The position numbers were made by a program, and so were the translations under genes. The notes under the pieces are model-generated. The model had not been told where the DNA came from. It saw only the letters and a list, made by a program, of their open reading frames with translations, and did not search any database. This document shows positions 8,607-18,146 of a DNA stretch of 42,268 bases, piece after piece. Origin of the DNA: JAPLMW01 sp964619675 (lineage in GTDB: Bacteria; Planctomycetota; Phycisphaerae; Sedimentisphaerales; UBA12454); assembly GCA_964619675.1 (NCBI GenBank), contig CAZUEO010000020.1, positions 1-42,268 on the forward strand, in the 5' to 3' direction. Each line of letters starts with the position of its first letter. Within the stretch, counting starts at the first letter, position 1.

Positions 8607-8636
8607 AAAAAAGGAGAGCCTCCTGAGGCTCTCCTT
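8607..8636 (-). terminator. Strong terminator ending the EPS operon
   Basis: An 11-bp stem (AAGGAGAGCCT / AGGCTCTCCTT, loop CCTG) is followed on the minus strand by T6. It lies about 70 bases after the GT2 stop and closes the long exopolysaccharide operon. Confidence 0.88.
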
Positions 8637-8706
8637 ATGGTTTGGCTCGCAGCAGCTTGGTACAACTTCGTCAGAAAACCAAAGCTGCCGTTGCGAACCT
8701 CAGGGT

Positions 8707-9546
8707 TTATATTCCTAAGATAATTCTTATTCGTTTTGTCAGTTCCACCGGAAGGATTGCTGCCGTAGAACGAACTGCTATGTTGCGTAAGAATTGCGGC
8801 TTATTGATAAATCCCATTCTAAGAAACTCTCTTTGCAGGCTTATCTGCTGGACAGCTCTTTTTAAGCCACTCCGCCTTTTGAGGAGCCCTTTTTCCCACC
8901 TGTAGTGATAGAGCACTTGTCCGATGGTTGCCATTTTTACACCATTTAAAATCATTCTTGCCCATAGGTGGTAATCTTCAAGGCCGGCAAAAGGCATATA
9001 ATTCCCCGCTGCCAGAACGGCTTTTTTGTGAAACATACTCGATGCGTGATTCATACAGAATCTGGATCTGAGTTTTTTCGCAATATGTTCGTGCAGCAGG
9101 GGACCGCGTTTTACAAACAGGACCTTTTCGGGGGTTTCTTCAAAAGCAGCAGCAAAGCAGCTTACCACATCGATATCGGGATTGTTTTTTAAGAATGTTA
9201 ATTGTTTTTCAAATCTTTTCGGCGCACTTATGTCATCAGCGTCCATTCGTCCGACAATGTCAAAAGTGCAGTTTTTGATGCCTTCGGCAAGGGCAGTACC
9301 GAGTCCTTTGTTGGTTTCAAGACTTACAACTTTTAAGACATGAGAAAACCGCTTTTGATATTCATTAATTATATTGTCTATCTTGGTACTGACAGGGCCA
9401 TCCTTGACCAGCACAATCTCATCAGGTTTTGCCGTCTGGGCAAGAATACTATCCATCGCGGCTTTGAAGTAATCACCCCTGTCACCTTTGTAAACGCTCA
9501 TAAGGACGGAATATTTGGGCAGAATTTTGTTGTCAGGCAGACTCAT
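8707..9546 (-). CDS. Family 2 glycosyltransferase
   Basis: This is a 279-residue GT-A fold transferase. It begins with the classic YSVLMSVYKGD strand, then QTAKPDEIVLVKDG, and has the metal/nucleotide-binding DXD region in GRMDADD at about residues 102-107. The ADD-type motif followed by APKRFEKQ, and the C-terminal Arg-rich helix (KRRSGLKRAVQQ), resemble amylovoran-type transferases such as AmsE. It would add a sugar from a nucleotide donor to the lipid-linked repeat unit at the cytoplasmic face. It is the last gene of the EPS operon, 6 bases after the GT4 stop and before a strong terminator. Confidence 0.88.
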   Translation of the reverse strand: MSLPDNKILPKYSVLMSVYKGDRGDYFKAAMDSILAQTAKPDEIVLVKDGPVSTKIDNIINEYQKRFSHVLKVVSLETNKGLGTALAEGIKNCTFDIVGRMDADDISAPKRFEKQLTFLKNNPDIDVVSCFAAAFEETPEKVLFVKRGPLLHEHIAKKLRSRFCMNHASSMFHKKAVLAAGNYMPFAGLEDYHLWARMILNGVKMATIGQVLYHYRWEKGLLKRRSGLKRAVQQISLQREFLRMGFINKPQFLRNIAVRSTAAILPVELTKRIRIILGI

Positions 9547-9552
9547 AATTTG

Positions 9553-10701
9553 TTATAAGACCCCCACGTTCCTGTATATTTCGACAAGATTATCGACCAT
9601 TTTTTCGCCTGTAAATTCCTTCTTCCATTTTTCAAAGCCCGCTGTTCGCATCTTTTCCAGGTCTGACGCCTTGTGTGTAAAGACATATTCCAGAAGCTTT
9701 GCCAGCCCAGCCGGGTCTTTTGGCTTGTGCAACAGGCCGTCTTTGCCGTCTTCAATGACTTCGCTGACGCCGCCGGTGTTGCTTGCAATAACCAGTTTCC
9801 TGAGGCTCATAGCTTCGAGTATACAGTTCGGCACGCCTTCGCTGTCGGACGGCAGAACAATAACCGCTATGCCCGCAAGAGCGCTGAAAATATCTTTACT
9901 ATAGCCGTAAAATTCAATTTGATTGGAAACTTTGAGTTCATCAGCCAGTTTTTTTATCGCTGATGAATTATTCCATTTTGTGTTATTGCTGTCTTTTGCC
10001 GCAAGTTCACCGCCTATAAGTCTGGCTTTGATTATCAAATTCTTTTTCTTCAGTATGGCAATCGCCTTTATAAGACAGTCGTGTCCTTTGCCCTTCGCGA
10101 AGTTGGCGACCATAGCTATTCTGGCAGGCAGAGATTCATCGGGTACGGCACATAGTTCATCGGGCGGTCCCGGCTGGTTCCTGCCGTTTAAAAGCACGAC
10201 AACCTTGTTGTGGTTGACTTTGGAGCTGTTGATAATCTCGTCGGCCAGGTATTGGCCGTTTACAATGTAGTAATCAACCCAGCGGCTGGTGATTCTATCG
10301 AGAAAATGACAAAGTCTTTTCTTCCAGCCGGGATTTAAAATATCATTGGGATATACCTGAGCGCGGAATATGTGCCGGATGTCAGCTCTTTTTCTCCGCA
10401 CAAGCCTGCCTATGAGACTTTCTCTCAGCAGATGAGTTTGTATAGCTGCGACATCCCTGTTTTCCAATAGGCGCAGGATTTGTCTTGCTGCCGAGAGAAT
10501 CTTTGTATTGCCCATTGGAACATAAAACGACTCGAAACCGCAGGCTCCGAATGACTGTGCAAAGGGTGAATGTTCATCCGAGGTTATCAGGACAGGTTTG
10601 AAGCAGCCGCGGGAAAACAGCTTCTGGGCGAGCTTTATAATCTGCCACTGGATGCCGCCCATGTTCGCCGTGCTTTCTCTTATGAAAACAAGCTCTTTCA
10701 T
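9553..10701 (-). CDS. Family 4 glycosyltransferase
   Basis: This is a 382-residue GT-B fold retaining transferase. The N-terminal domain starts with FIRESTANMGGIQWQI, which holds the GG donor-side loop. The C-terminal domain shows MVANFAKGKGHDCLIKAIA, IEFYGYSKDI, and the E-x7-E type signature in PSDSEGVPNCILEAMS at about residues 283-298, followed by NTGGVSEVIEDGKDG. It probably adds a hexose to the growing exopolysaccharide unit. It sits 6 bases before the next upstream gene of the operon, with no room for a separate promoter. Confidence 0.88.
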   Translation of the reverse strand: MKELVFIRESTANMGGIQWQIIKLAQKLFSRGCFKPVLITSDEHSPFAQSFGACGFESFYVPMGNTKILSAARQILRLLENRDVAAIQTHLLRESLIGRLVRRKRADIRHIFRAQVYPNDILNPGWKKRLCHFLDRITSRWVDYYIVNGQYLADEIINSSKVNHNKVVVLLNGRNQPGPPDELCAVPDESLPARIAMVANFAKGKGHDCLIKAIAILKKKNLIIKARLIGGELAAKDSNNTKWNNSSAIKKLADELKVSNQIEFYGYSKDIFSALAGIAVIVLPSDSEGVPNCILEAMSLRKLVIASNTGGVSEVIEDGKDGLLHKPKDPAGLAKLLEYVFTHKASDLEKMRTAGFEKWKKEFTGEKMVDNLVEIYRNVGVL

Positions 10702-10707
10702 ATATTT

Positions 10708-12192
10708 TCAAAAGCCTTTTGTATAAAGATAAACAGCCAGCAGCGCAAATACTGCAGATACTCCTGTGAAAATCCTATTTTTCCAGCCCTGTGGTGCTGT
10801 TAATAGACTTTCAATTCCTACACCGATGATGATAAAAGCTGCCGGAGCAAGTGAATCTCTAAATCTGTAAACTACAGGCAGTAGCCCTCCATGTAATATG
10901 GCTGAAATAATTATCACGGCCAGATACGGCAGCAGAAAGGGTATAAACTCGGTGCGTCTGCTGATTATTATGATGCTTCCGATAATTAAAAAGGGTAAAC
11001 CAAGCCACCATTGCCAGATATCGGCCTGTAGCACAATATCGTGAAGGCCATTTGCAGGTGCAAAAGTATGATGAGGATTCTTAGGCGGAGGATTTAGCAG
11101 GGAAAGCGGTATATTAAGCAGCCTTAAGGGTCCGTGCGATTTGTATATTTTGTCTAATGCGTTGACTGATTCAATCGTGCCCTTCTGCCCTCGTTCTGTC
11201 AGCAAATATCTGTCAAACGTGTTTTCGGCTCTGTATGTCAGTTGATTAAACTTATAAAAAGAGAGTACTGCTGCCAGAAAAATCATTGATATAATAGCAA
11301 CATTTTTTCCCATAGAAGGGCCCCTGTGCCTGAAGCAGACAGCAATTGGGATGGTGGTAATGGACATCAAGCCGTATTCGAACCGAAACCAGAACAGTAT
11401 TATGGCGGACGCCGCGATTGACAATACAGCCGAAAAGAGTTTTTTGTTTCGAAGTATTGCGGCAAAGCCGAAAATCATCAGGCTCGCTGCGAAAATTATC
11501 CATATTTCCTTGAGGAATCGGACTGAATAAAACGCCGTCTGTGGAGCTATAACACAAAGCAGTGAAATAATTGTTGAAGTATTTCTGCTGAAAAGCTTCT
11601 CGGCTGCCAATGTTACAATCGCAGCGGAAAACGCGCCCAAAAATGCTCCGAAAATTCTCAGCCATGTAAAGTCGTCCCCGAAAAGCCTTAGTATTCTTGA
11701 CATCAGAAAGCTTGTCCTGTAGGCGTTTTTCGCAAATTCAGGCAAATTTATGAATTCGGGCGCTGTTGTATCCTTATAATCCTGTGTATGATAAGCGTAG
11801 AAAAATTCGTCCGCTTGAAGTATCGCCGAATCATAATGCCTTATCCATCGATAAGTTCTGACTCGGTCATCGTTGCACATATATGGCGAAGGCTTTTCGA
11901 ATGCGAATACCAGGCATAACCTGAGAATTAATGCAGCCGCAAACGTAAATGCCGCCAGTTGTGAACCTTTTAATCTAAGCAATGCAAATCCTGCCGCGGC
12001 CATTGCGCAAAATATAGCAAGGTTAAGCACCGTACCGGCAGTATCAGTTTTTTCAATCGCAAACAAAATCAAAATTGCAGGCAAAGCGATTGCAGCGAGT
12101 GCTGCATATACCTGGTATTCTGCTGCGCTGCGCCACAGTGCGGTTGTTGCCTTGAAAAATCTGTTTATGATGTTGTTATGGTTGTTTAACAT
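10708..12192 (-). CDS. Polytopic membrane protein, GT-C glycosyltransferase-like
   Basis: This 494-residue protein is mostly hydrophobic, with about ten to twelve membrane segments. A periplasmic loop after the first segments contains QADEFFYAYHTQDY, which resembles the acidic motif that GT-C enzymes carry in their first loop. No firm family signature was recognised. Given its place between the flippase and two soluble glycosyltransferases, it may transfer a lipid-linked sugar outside the membrane, or act as a second polymerase-like protein. The role is inferred from context only. It is tightly linked to both neighbours (12 and 6 bases). Confidence 0.6.
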   Translation of the reverse strand: MLNNHNNIINRFFKATTALWRSAAEYQVYAALAAIALPAILILFAIEKTDTAGTVLNLAIFCAMAAAGFALLRLKGSQLAAFTFAAALILRLCLVFAFEKPSPYMCNDDRVRTYRWIRHYDSAILQADEFFYAYHTQDYKDTTAPEFINLPEFAKNAYRTSFLMSRILRLFGDDFTWLRIFGAFLGAFSAAIVTLAAEKLFSRNTSTIISLLCVIAPQTAFYSVRFLKEIWIIFAASLMIFGFAAILRNKKLFSAVLSIAASAIILFWFRFEYGLMSITTIPIAVCFRHRGPSMGKNVAIISMIFLAAVLSFYKFNQLTYRAENTFDRYLLTERGQKGTIESVNALDKIYKSHGPLRLLNIPLSLLNPPPKNPHHTFAPANGLHDIVLQADIWQWWLGLPFLIIGSIIIISRRTEFIPFLLPYLAVIIISAILHGGLLPVVYRFRDSLAPAAFIIIGVGIESLLTAPQGWKNRIFTGVSAVFALLAVYLYTKGF

Positions 12193-12204
12193 AAGTTTCG
12201 TGCC

Positions 12205-14571
12205 CTAATTTATGTTCATAATTTCTTTCAATGTCGCTGTAACTATCCTGCCTGTTTCGTGCGGAATCGTCTTGGGAACTTTAAGCAGTTTGACTGTCCG
12301 GTTTCGGCAGGCCAAGTCAATTATGGCTCCCATTTGCGAAAAATATTCGGATAAATTAATAAGACCTGTTCCATCCATAGCGGCGATTATTTCCTGACTG
12401 CATTTGCCTACTTCGTGCAGCCAGTTGTTTATTAAACGCTGCTTGGCCTGCTCGACAGAGATATTTTCTAAAGCAGCCTTTTCGCCGCTATACCGTTCTA
12501 TGAAAAGAATGGTGTCTATGTCGGCTTTGTCGGAAAATTCAAAATCGCCCAAAGCCTCGCGTGCCGGCACCACCATATATTCGGGCGTTATTCTTCTTGC
12601 AATATTTTCAAGTCTGGGAAACATCATAATAACCGGCCGGGCAAAAAGTTGAATTTTTCCGAATATATTGGAAAAACCTGAAGGAATTAAAAATTTGTGC
12701 CTCGATTTGAATAAATGCCCAAACAGCGGCCGATGATATGGATATATAACGAACGCTTTCGGCATTGAGTAAATCAAATCCTGTGAAAGAAAGCTGAAAT
12801 CATCACTCAGGAAACTTGAACCGCCCATCTCTTTTAAAATATGGATAATCGCACTTGTCTTTCCCGTTCCGCCGCAGGCAGGCATCAGCGCGCCCCTGCC
12901 GTTTATGGCAACTGATGCGCTGTGAATCATACAATATTTTTTTCTTAAACATATCATTTGCAAAAACGGATGAATAAAAGGCAGAAGATTCCTTCGGCCT
13001 GCCAGTATCCACGAACCGTTTTGTTTAACCAGATGAGTTTTATATTTTTTCAAAAAAATATGATTGCCGTTGAATTCTGAAATTCCAGGGACGTCTTGCT
13101 GGACCGAAATATCGATTTCTTTTTCATTCAGGAAGTCCGTCTTAAATGGACCGAAATAAAGCTCGAAAGATCTTTCACTTATATGGCCTTTTTGCAGGCG
13201 AATCCTGATTAAATCGTGAATATTGTAATACAGCCATTGCTGTTTTTTTGTTCCTGTGCCTGATTTCTGCTCAGAAACATTTCTCATATTATTTGAAACG
13301 TATTTCCTGAAGAATAGCAGCATAAGCAGCGAATAAACCGCGAAGTATATAACTTGTGCGATGGCTGCCCCCGCAACTCCGATATTGACAAGCAGCAGAT
13401 ATAATGCCGGCAGAAATGCTGCAAATGCGATTATCTGAACCAGCAGAACTTTACCCGCTCTGCCGACAGCAAGCAGTCCGACAGGCAGGCAGAAGGTAAA
13501 ACCCCATATAACGAGGCCTGACATAAAAATAATCATCGTGCCCCATGCCCCTGTGAATTCTTCTCCTGCTGCGATGCTCAAAATCCATTTGCCGAAAAGT
13601 ATCGAGCCGAGCCATACGAACACAGATATGCCGCCGACAATTGCTGCCGTTCTTGTAGCGACGTGTTTCATATCTGAAAATCGTTTTTTAGCCGCCAGAT
13701 GAGCCAGTTCTGGATAGATTACTTGCGATATCGGCTCAATTAGATGTACCAGGACCCAGGCGAACTGTCTTGCTATCTTGTATATACCGGTTAATGCCGG
13801 CCCTAAAATCACTCCTGTGATTAGAACGTCGAATTCTCTCGAAGCCTGCCGGATAGACAAGCTTAAATTGGTGCTTAACACGAATTTCCAGATATTTTTA
13901 TCTTTTGCGATGGGAGTCAGTTTTGCCTTCAGGAAATTATCACCTGTTTTTTTATAAACCTCGCGCCATCCGCTTGTCAGCAATATCGCCGATTCCACAA
14001 ACCCTGCTGCTACCCAGATAATCACGAATACCAGTAAGCTGCCGGAAAATATATATGCAATCACTGCCAGAATCATTTTTAAAAACGCTGCGGTTACCAT
14101 TGTTGCTGAAATAAGCTTGAATTTGTCGAATAGCCGAAGTATGCCCGTAGAGGTGCTCCTTAAATTAAAAAGTATCCAGAAACTGTAAGCTATGGCTGCA
14201 TAAATTGTTTCCTCCTGCCAGCCTTTCCATTGCCCGAGTATACAAATGACAGCTACCGCTATAAAAGTCCCTGCAGCAGCGGTTGCAGCGTCAAGAATTG
14301 TGCAAAACTTGGCAAGGGCTTTAAATTCTTCTTTTTTGTTCTGTTTGAGGAAATCGGCGCCGAATTTTATAATCGCCTGCCAGCACTGAAAGTTCATAAG
14401 TCTGTCGATAATGATTATGGATGACTGGATAATCGCAAAAACCCCCAGCTTCTCGGCGCCTAATGCTCTGGCGACAAGGGACAGGCTGACCAGCCCCATC
14501 AATCCGGCAAGGGTATTGCCGCTGAAGAGCACCGAAGCGTTTTTGAACATTCTTTTTATTATGGTATTCAC
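12205..14571 (-). CDS. Polysaccharide flippase fused to an HprK-like kinase domain
   Basis: This is a 788-residue two-part protein. Residues 1 to about 430 are a Wzx/RfbX-type lipid-oligosaccharide flippase with around 12 membrane helices (start NTLAGLMGLVSLSLVARALG). From about residue 450 a soluble region follows. It ends in an HPr-kinase-like P-loop domain: HSASVAINGRGALMPACGG then TGKTSA (Walker A at about 561-569), followed by FLSDDFSFL, where the DD corresponds to the catalytic acid region of HprK. HprK-related kinases are known as separate genes near exosortase EPS loci; here the domain is joined to the flippase. That suggests phosphorylation or nucleotide sensing coupled to export. 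The kinase substrate is unknown. Confidence 0.85.
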   Translation of the reverse strand: MNTIIKRMFKNASVLFSGNTLAGLMGLVSLSLVARALGAEKLGVFAIIQSSIIIIDRLMNFQCWQAIIKFGADFLKQNKKEEFKALAKFCTILDAATAAAGTFIAVAVICILGQWKGWQEETIYAAIAYSFWILFNLRSTSTGILRLFDKFKLISATMVTAAFLKMILAVIAYIFSGSLLVFVIIWVAAGFVESAILLTSGWREVYKKTGDNFLKAKLTPIAKDKNIWKFVLSTNLSLSIRQASREFDVLITGVILGPALTGIYKIARQFAWVLVHLIEPISQVIYPELAHLAAKKRFSDMKHVATRTAAIVGGISVFVWLGSILFGKWILSIAAGEEFTGAWGTMIIFMSGLVIWGFTFCLPVGLLAVGRAGKVLLVQIIAFAAFLPALYLLLVNIGVAGAAIAQVIYFAVYSLLMLLFFRKYVSNNMRNVSEQKSGTGTKKQQWLYYNIHDLIRIRLQKGHISERSFELYFGPFKTDFLNEKEIDISVQQDVPGISEFNGNHIFLKKYKTHLVKQNGSWILAGRRNLLPFIHPFLQMICLRKKYCMIHSASVAINGRGALMPACGGTGKTSAIIHILKEMGGSSFLSDDFSFLSQDLIYSMPKAFVIYPYHRPLFGHLFKSRHKFLIPSGFSNIFGKIQLFARPVIMMFPRLENIARRITPEYMVVPAREALGDFEFSDKADIDTILFIERYSGEKAALENISVEQAKQRLINNWLHEVGKCSQEIIAAMDGTGLINLSEYFSQMGAIIDLACRNRTVKLLKVPKTIPHETGRIVTATLKEIMNIN

Positions 14572-14595
14572 AGTTTCAAAACTCGCAGCTTTAAC

Positions 14596-15672
14596 TTAAT
14601 AATATTTTCTTCGCAGCGCACGCAGAATATGTCTGATGCTGACCTCGCCGATGACGTGAAAAACAAGGACAATCAGCACGAGTATTGAGGCGAACATTAT
14701 GATGCTCTTTACGTTTCTTGCCGCTATAAGAAAGATACCCGCGCCGGTCGCCAGCAGCGTAACCGTGTAGGCAAGGATTGCTATGTGTTTTTGTTTCAGG
14801 CCCAGTTTGAGAAGCCTGTGATGAAAATGTTCCTTGTCGGGCATATAGACCGGTTTTTTGTCGCCGAACCTGTTAAGCATAATGAACAGTGTGTCGAATA
14901 TGGGTATTCCCAGCGCCAGCAGCGGCAGCGCCAGGCTCACAAGCGTCTGTGATTTTGCAGTGCACATAACGGTAGCCGATGCGATGATAAATCCGAGGAA
15001 CAGGCTGCCGCAGTCCCCCATAAATATTTTTGCCGGGCTGAAATTGAAAAATAAAAAGCCCGTAAGACCGCCTGCCAGCGTCAGCATCATCACGCCGAGC
15101 ACTGCCTGCCCGGAATAAATTGCCAGTGCTGCGATTGTGCCGCAGGCAATCGTGCAGATTCCTGCCGCAAGTCCGTCCAGCCCGTCGATGAGATTTACCG
15201 CATTGGTAACGCCTACAATCCACAGAATCGTGAAAGGCCAGGAAAATATGCCGAAGTCCAGGCTCAGCAAATCCGGCACGTTTATTACTCTTATTCTTAT
15301 TCCGAAAGCGCAGACCAGAATTGCCGCCGCTATTTGCGTCAGCAGTTTTATCCATGTCTTAACGGCTTTTATATCGTCAATCAGACCTGTTAAAAAAACT
15401 AATATCCCTCCACCTAACAGTGCAAGTATTTTCGGGCTGAGCTGGCGGAAACTATCGCCGATTCTGTTGGGCAGCAGATGTACCGCTGCGACCATACATA
15501 TCATTGAGAAAAATATGGCCAGCCCGCCGATTCTCGCTATCCTGCCGCGGTGTACCTTTCTCGGTCCTGTGCGGTCGAACAGCTTATATCGCCTCGCCAT
15601 GGCGATTATCGCTGGCGTCAGCATCAACGACATAACGAGAGAACCCAGATATGTACATATATAGGTTTTCAT
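14596..15672 (-). CDS. Undecaprenyl-phosphate GlcNAc-1-phosphate transferase (WecA/TagO-like)
   Basis: This is a 358-residue polyprenol-phosphate sugar-1-phosphate transferase with about 10-11 membrane helices. Diagnostic motifs are in order: the DD motif in TGLIDDIKAVKTW, NAVNLIDGLDGLAAG, FFNFSPAKIFMGDCGSLFLG and KEHFHHRLLKLGL, the last being the HIHH-like loop that favours a UDP-HexNAc donor. It would start exopolysaccharide repeat-unit synthesis by loading GlcNAc-1-P or a similar sugar onto undecaprenyl phosphate. Its ATG overlaps the upstream ligase stop by 4 bases (ATGA), so translation is coupled. Confidence 0.92.
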   Translation of the reverse strand: MKTYICTYLGSLVMSLMLTPAIIAMARRYKLFDRTGPRKVHRGRIARIGGLAIFFSMICMVAAVHLLPNRIGDSFRQLSPKILALLGGGILVFLTGLIDDIKAVKTWIKLLTQIAAAILVCAFGIRIRVINVPDLLSLDFGIFSWPFTILWIVGVTNAVNLIDGLDGLAAGICTIACGTIAALAIYSGQAVLGVMMLTLAGGLTGFLFFNFSPAKIFMGDCGSLFLGFIIASATVMCTAKSQTLVSLALPLLALGIPIFDTLFIMLNRFGDKKPVYMPDKEHFHHRLLKLGLKQKHIAILAYTVTLLATGAGIFLIAARNVKSIIMFASILVLIVLVFHVIGEVSIRHILRALRRKYY

Positions 15673-18146
15673 TGTTTTTCTGTTTCGCCGAGATTCTGTT
15701 TTATCACTTCAGGCCTGATTGAAAGCTCTGCCAGCAGTTTTTCGGCCTGCCGGTATTTCGGCCGCAGTCTCAGGCATATTCTTAATTGCCTGACAGCTTC
15801 GTTAGCCTGCCCGTTTTCAGCCAGTGCCCGTGCAAGTTTCAGCCTCAGATTCGCATCTCCGTAATCTGCCGCAGCGGCTGCGCCTAAATATTCTGTCGCC
15901 TTTTGGAAGTTGCTGTTTTTGAGGAAATATCCGCCCAGCAGAACCAGTTCATCGCGGCTGGCATTATTTTCTGCCGCCTTCTGCTCTGCCAGCGCAACGA
16001 ATTTTGCCTGTGCCTTTTCGGCTTCGACGCCGTACTCTTTGTTTGCCGACAGTATGTCTGCGACATATTTCAGCCTTCTTATATTGTCTGCGGCGACTTC
16101 AACGGCGAGGTCTGCCCTCTTTTCCTGCTCGATATAAATCTGCACGATATCTTTGAAGAAGGTATTGCCTAAGCTGACGCATTTGCTGAATTTCTCGAAT
16201 GAGCGTTCAATCTCTCCGTTGCTTATATCGAGACAGCCTGCCGCAAACAGTGTTGTCTCGTCGTTGGGTTTAAGCATAAATCCTTTTTTAATATTGTCCT
16301 CGCCCGCAGGCTCCAGCAGTACGAATTTCTCTAATTGGCCGAGCAGACAGTACACCGGCCCGAATGTCGGGCATACCGCCGGCGCCTGTTTAAGCTCATC
16401 GACGATTGTTTCTACTTGGCTGATTGCCTCGTTTGTCGGACAGCCCATTTCAAGGTCGATTTTGCGGGCAGCATCCTGCCACCTCCAGACGTTCAGCCGG
16501 TACCTGTATTCGATGTTCTCAGGCTGTGTTTGTGCGGCTTTTGCTGCATAAAAAATCAGCTCTTTAAAATCACTATCGCTGCCGGCCCAGCCGTTTGTCA
16601 TTAGTTTATTCTCTATTTTGCTTGCCCGCTGCCAGTATCCTTCAGCGACTCTCGCCTTGTCTGCCCCGATTAAGGCCCAGCCATATACGCTCACAAGGAT
16701 TGCAGATAATATCAGCAATACGGATTTTCTTAATCGGACAACAGGAATAGTTTGTAAGTTTTTATTACCCCTGCCGAGCGTTATTATAAGTGCACAGAAA
16801 ATTGCGGACAGCATCGCGTTGGCAGGCAGGTGCTGGCCGAAGTCGCTGAAGCTGTGAATGAGAATCGCGATAAGTCCGAAGCCCAGCCCGTATGCCGCAA
16901 CGCTGATATAATGTTCTTTATTTCGTATGGCCCGTATGAAATTTACCGCAACAATCGAGCCGAAAGCAAGCATTATTGCGAAACCTGCCAGGCCTGTTTC
17001 CTCAAGAAGCTGTGCGTATTCGTTTTCAGCGAAGCTGAATTGCAGTGTGGTATGTATGCTCTGGAACATCGGGTAAACGGCAAAATGGCTTCCCAGCCCG
17101 GTGCCGAAGGGTATAAACCGCCTTATAGGTTCGGTCATATCTTTCAGCACTTCAAGTCTCGTCGAGTATCCGTCGAGCGAGCTTAGCGTCGCGAGTCTTT
17201 CATAGACCGTGTCGAATCCCGTGTATAAAAGACAGACAAGAGCCGCCAGTGCGACCAGAACTACCATCCAGCCGTGCTGCCGAAGTGTCCTGCGGGCTGA
17301 AAGCAGAAGGACTGTAATGCTCATTGCGCCGAGCATTGAAAGCATCCCGCCGCGTGTAAGTGATGCGAACACCGCCGTTGTTGATATGCTTATCATTGCC
17401 GCCAGAAGCCATAGCTTTCTTGCGCGCGGCGAATCGAAATATTCGAATACCGTTACAGCGGTAATCTCTCTTTTATTAAACTGGCGGTGCAGTATCAGCA
17501 GCACGAGCGCAACAGCCGCTCCGATAGACAGGTTCATAAACTGCCCGAAATGACTGTGATTGACGAACGGCCCGCCGATAGCTTTTTGCGGCGACTGGAT
17601 AAGCCAGTAGATTTTCCCGTTGCCGGCAATGTCCTGTGCAATCGCCACGGCAGCAGCGCCAAGCCCGATAATCACGATTGCCTTCAGCAGCCTTTTTATT
17701 TGCGATGGTTTTTTGAACACGTTCAGCACGACGATAAAAATCGCTGCGACAGAAAGGATGATTCTTATGTTGTTCTTTGTGCCGTCGGGATAAAAACTGA
17801 GTGTAAGGTTCCTGATGTTGTCCGAAAGGAGTTCGCTTTTAAGTTTTACGGTTTCAGGCGACAGGATTGAGACAGCCTTTTGCGGCATCGGGATAATTGT
17901 AAATATCGCCAGCAGGATAAATACCGCAATGGGTACATAAGCCCACGTGGCCGTGAAGTCTCCGCCTGAAATTATTTGTCTGAAAAGGAAAATAATCAGT
18001 ACTGCCGTGCTGACAACAACGACAATTTGCTGACTCCATTGATGTACGGCGCCGAAGGTAAACGGCATAAATGCCAGAAGTGCTGTCAGCAGTATCTCAA
18101 TAATTTTATCGCTGAGACGCCTGTATTTATTTATTGTTTCTTCCAT
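15669..18146 (-). CDS. O-antigen ligase/polymerase (Wzy_C) with C-terminal TPR region
   Basis: The first 500 residues or so form a polytopic membrane domain with the O-antigen ligase signature: GGPFVNHSHFGQFMNLSIG, LTRGGMLSMLGA, and FAENEYAQLLEETGLAGFA in the large loop. The C-terminal third is soluble and repeats TPR-like helices (NASRDELVLLGGYF, DANLRLKLARALAENGQANE). It would polymerise repeat units, or ligate the polymer, on the outer face of the membrane. The frame is open from 18251, but that would overlap the kinase gene by 125 bases. I prefer the ATG at 18146 (ATG at 18152 is possible), which overlaps only its last codons. No ribosome site is visible, so coupling is likely. Confidence 0.85.
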   Translation of the reverse strand: MEETINKYRRLSDKIIEILLTALLAFMPFTFGAVHQWSQQIVVVVSTAVLIIFLFRQIISGGDFTATWAYVPIAVFILLAIFTIIPMPQKAVSILSPETVKLKSELLSDNIRNLTLSFYPDGTKNNIRIILSVAAIFIVVLNVFKKPSQIKRLLKAIVIIGLGAAAVAIAQDIAGNGKIYWLIQSPQKAIGGPFVNHSHFGQFMNLSIGAAVALVLLILHRQFNKREITAVTVFEYFDSPRARKLWLLAAMISISTTAVFASLTRGGMLSMLGAMSITVLLLSARRTLRQHGWMVVLVALAALVCLLYTGFDTVYERLATLSSLDGYSTRLEVLKDMTEPIRRFIPFGTGLGSHFAVYPMFQSIHTTLQFSFAENEYAQLLEETGLAGFAIMLAFGSIVAVNFIRAIRNKEHYISVAAYGLGFGLIAILIHSFSDFGQHLPANAMLSAIFCALIITLGRGNKNLQTIPVVRLRKSVLLILSAILVSVYGWALIGADKARVAEGYWQRASKIENKLMTNGWAGSDSDFKELIFYAAKAAQTQPENIEYRYRLNVWRWQDAARKIDLEMGCPTNEAISQVETIVDELKQAPAVCPTFGPVYCLLGQLEKFVLLEPAGEDNIKKGFMLKPNDETTLFAAGCLDISNGEIERSFEKFSKCVSLGNTFFKDIVQIYIEQEKRADLAVEVAADNIRRLKYVADILSANKEYGVEAEKAQAKFVALAEQKAAENNASRDELVLLGGYFLKNSNFQKATEYLGAAAAADYGDANLRLKLARALAENGQANEAVRQLRICLRLRPKYRQAEKLLAELSIRPEVIKQNLGETEKQ

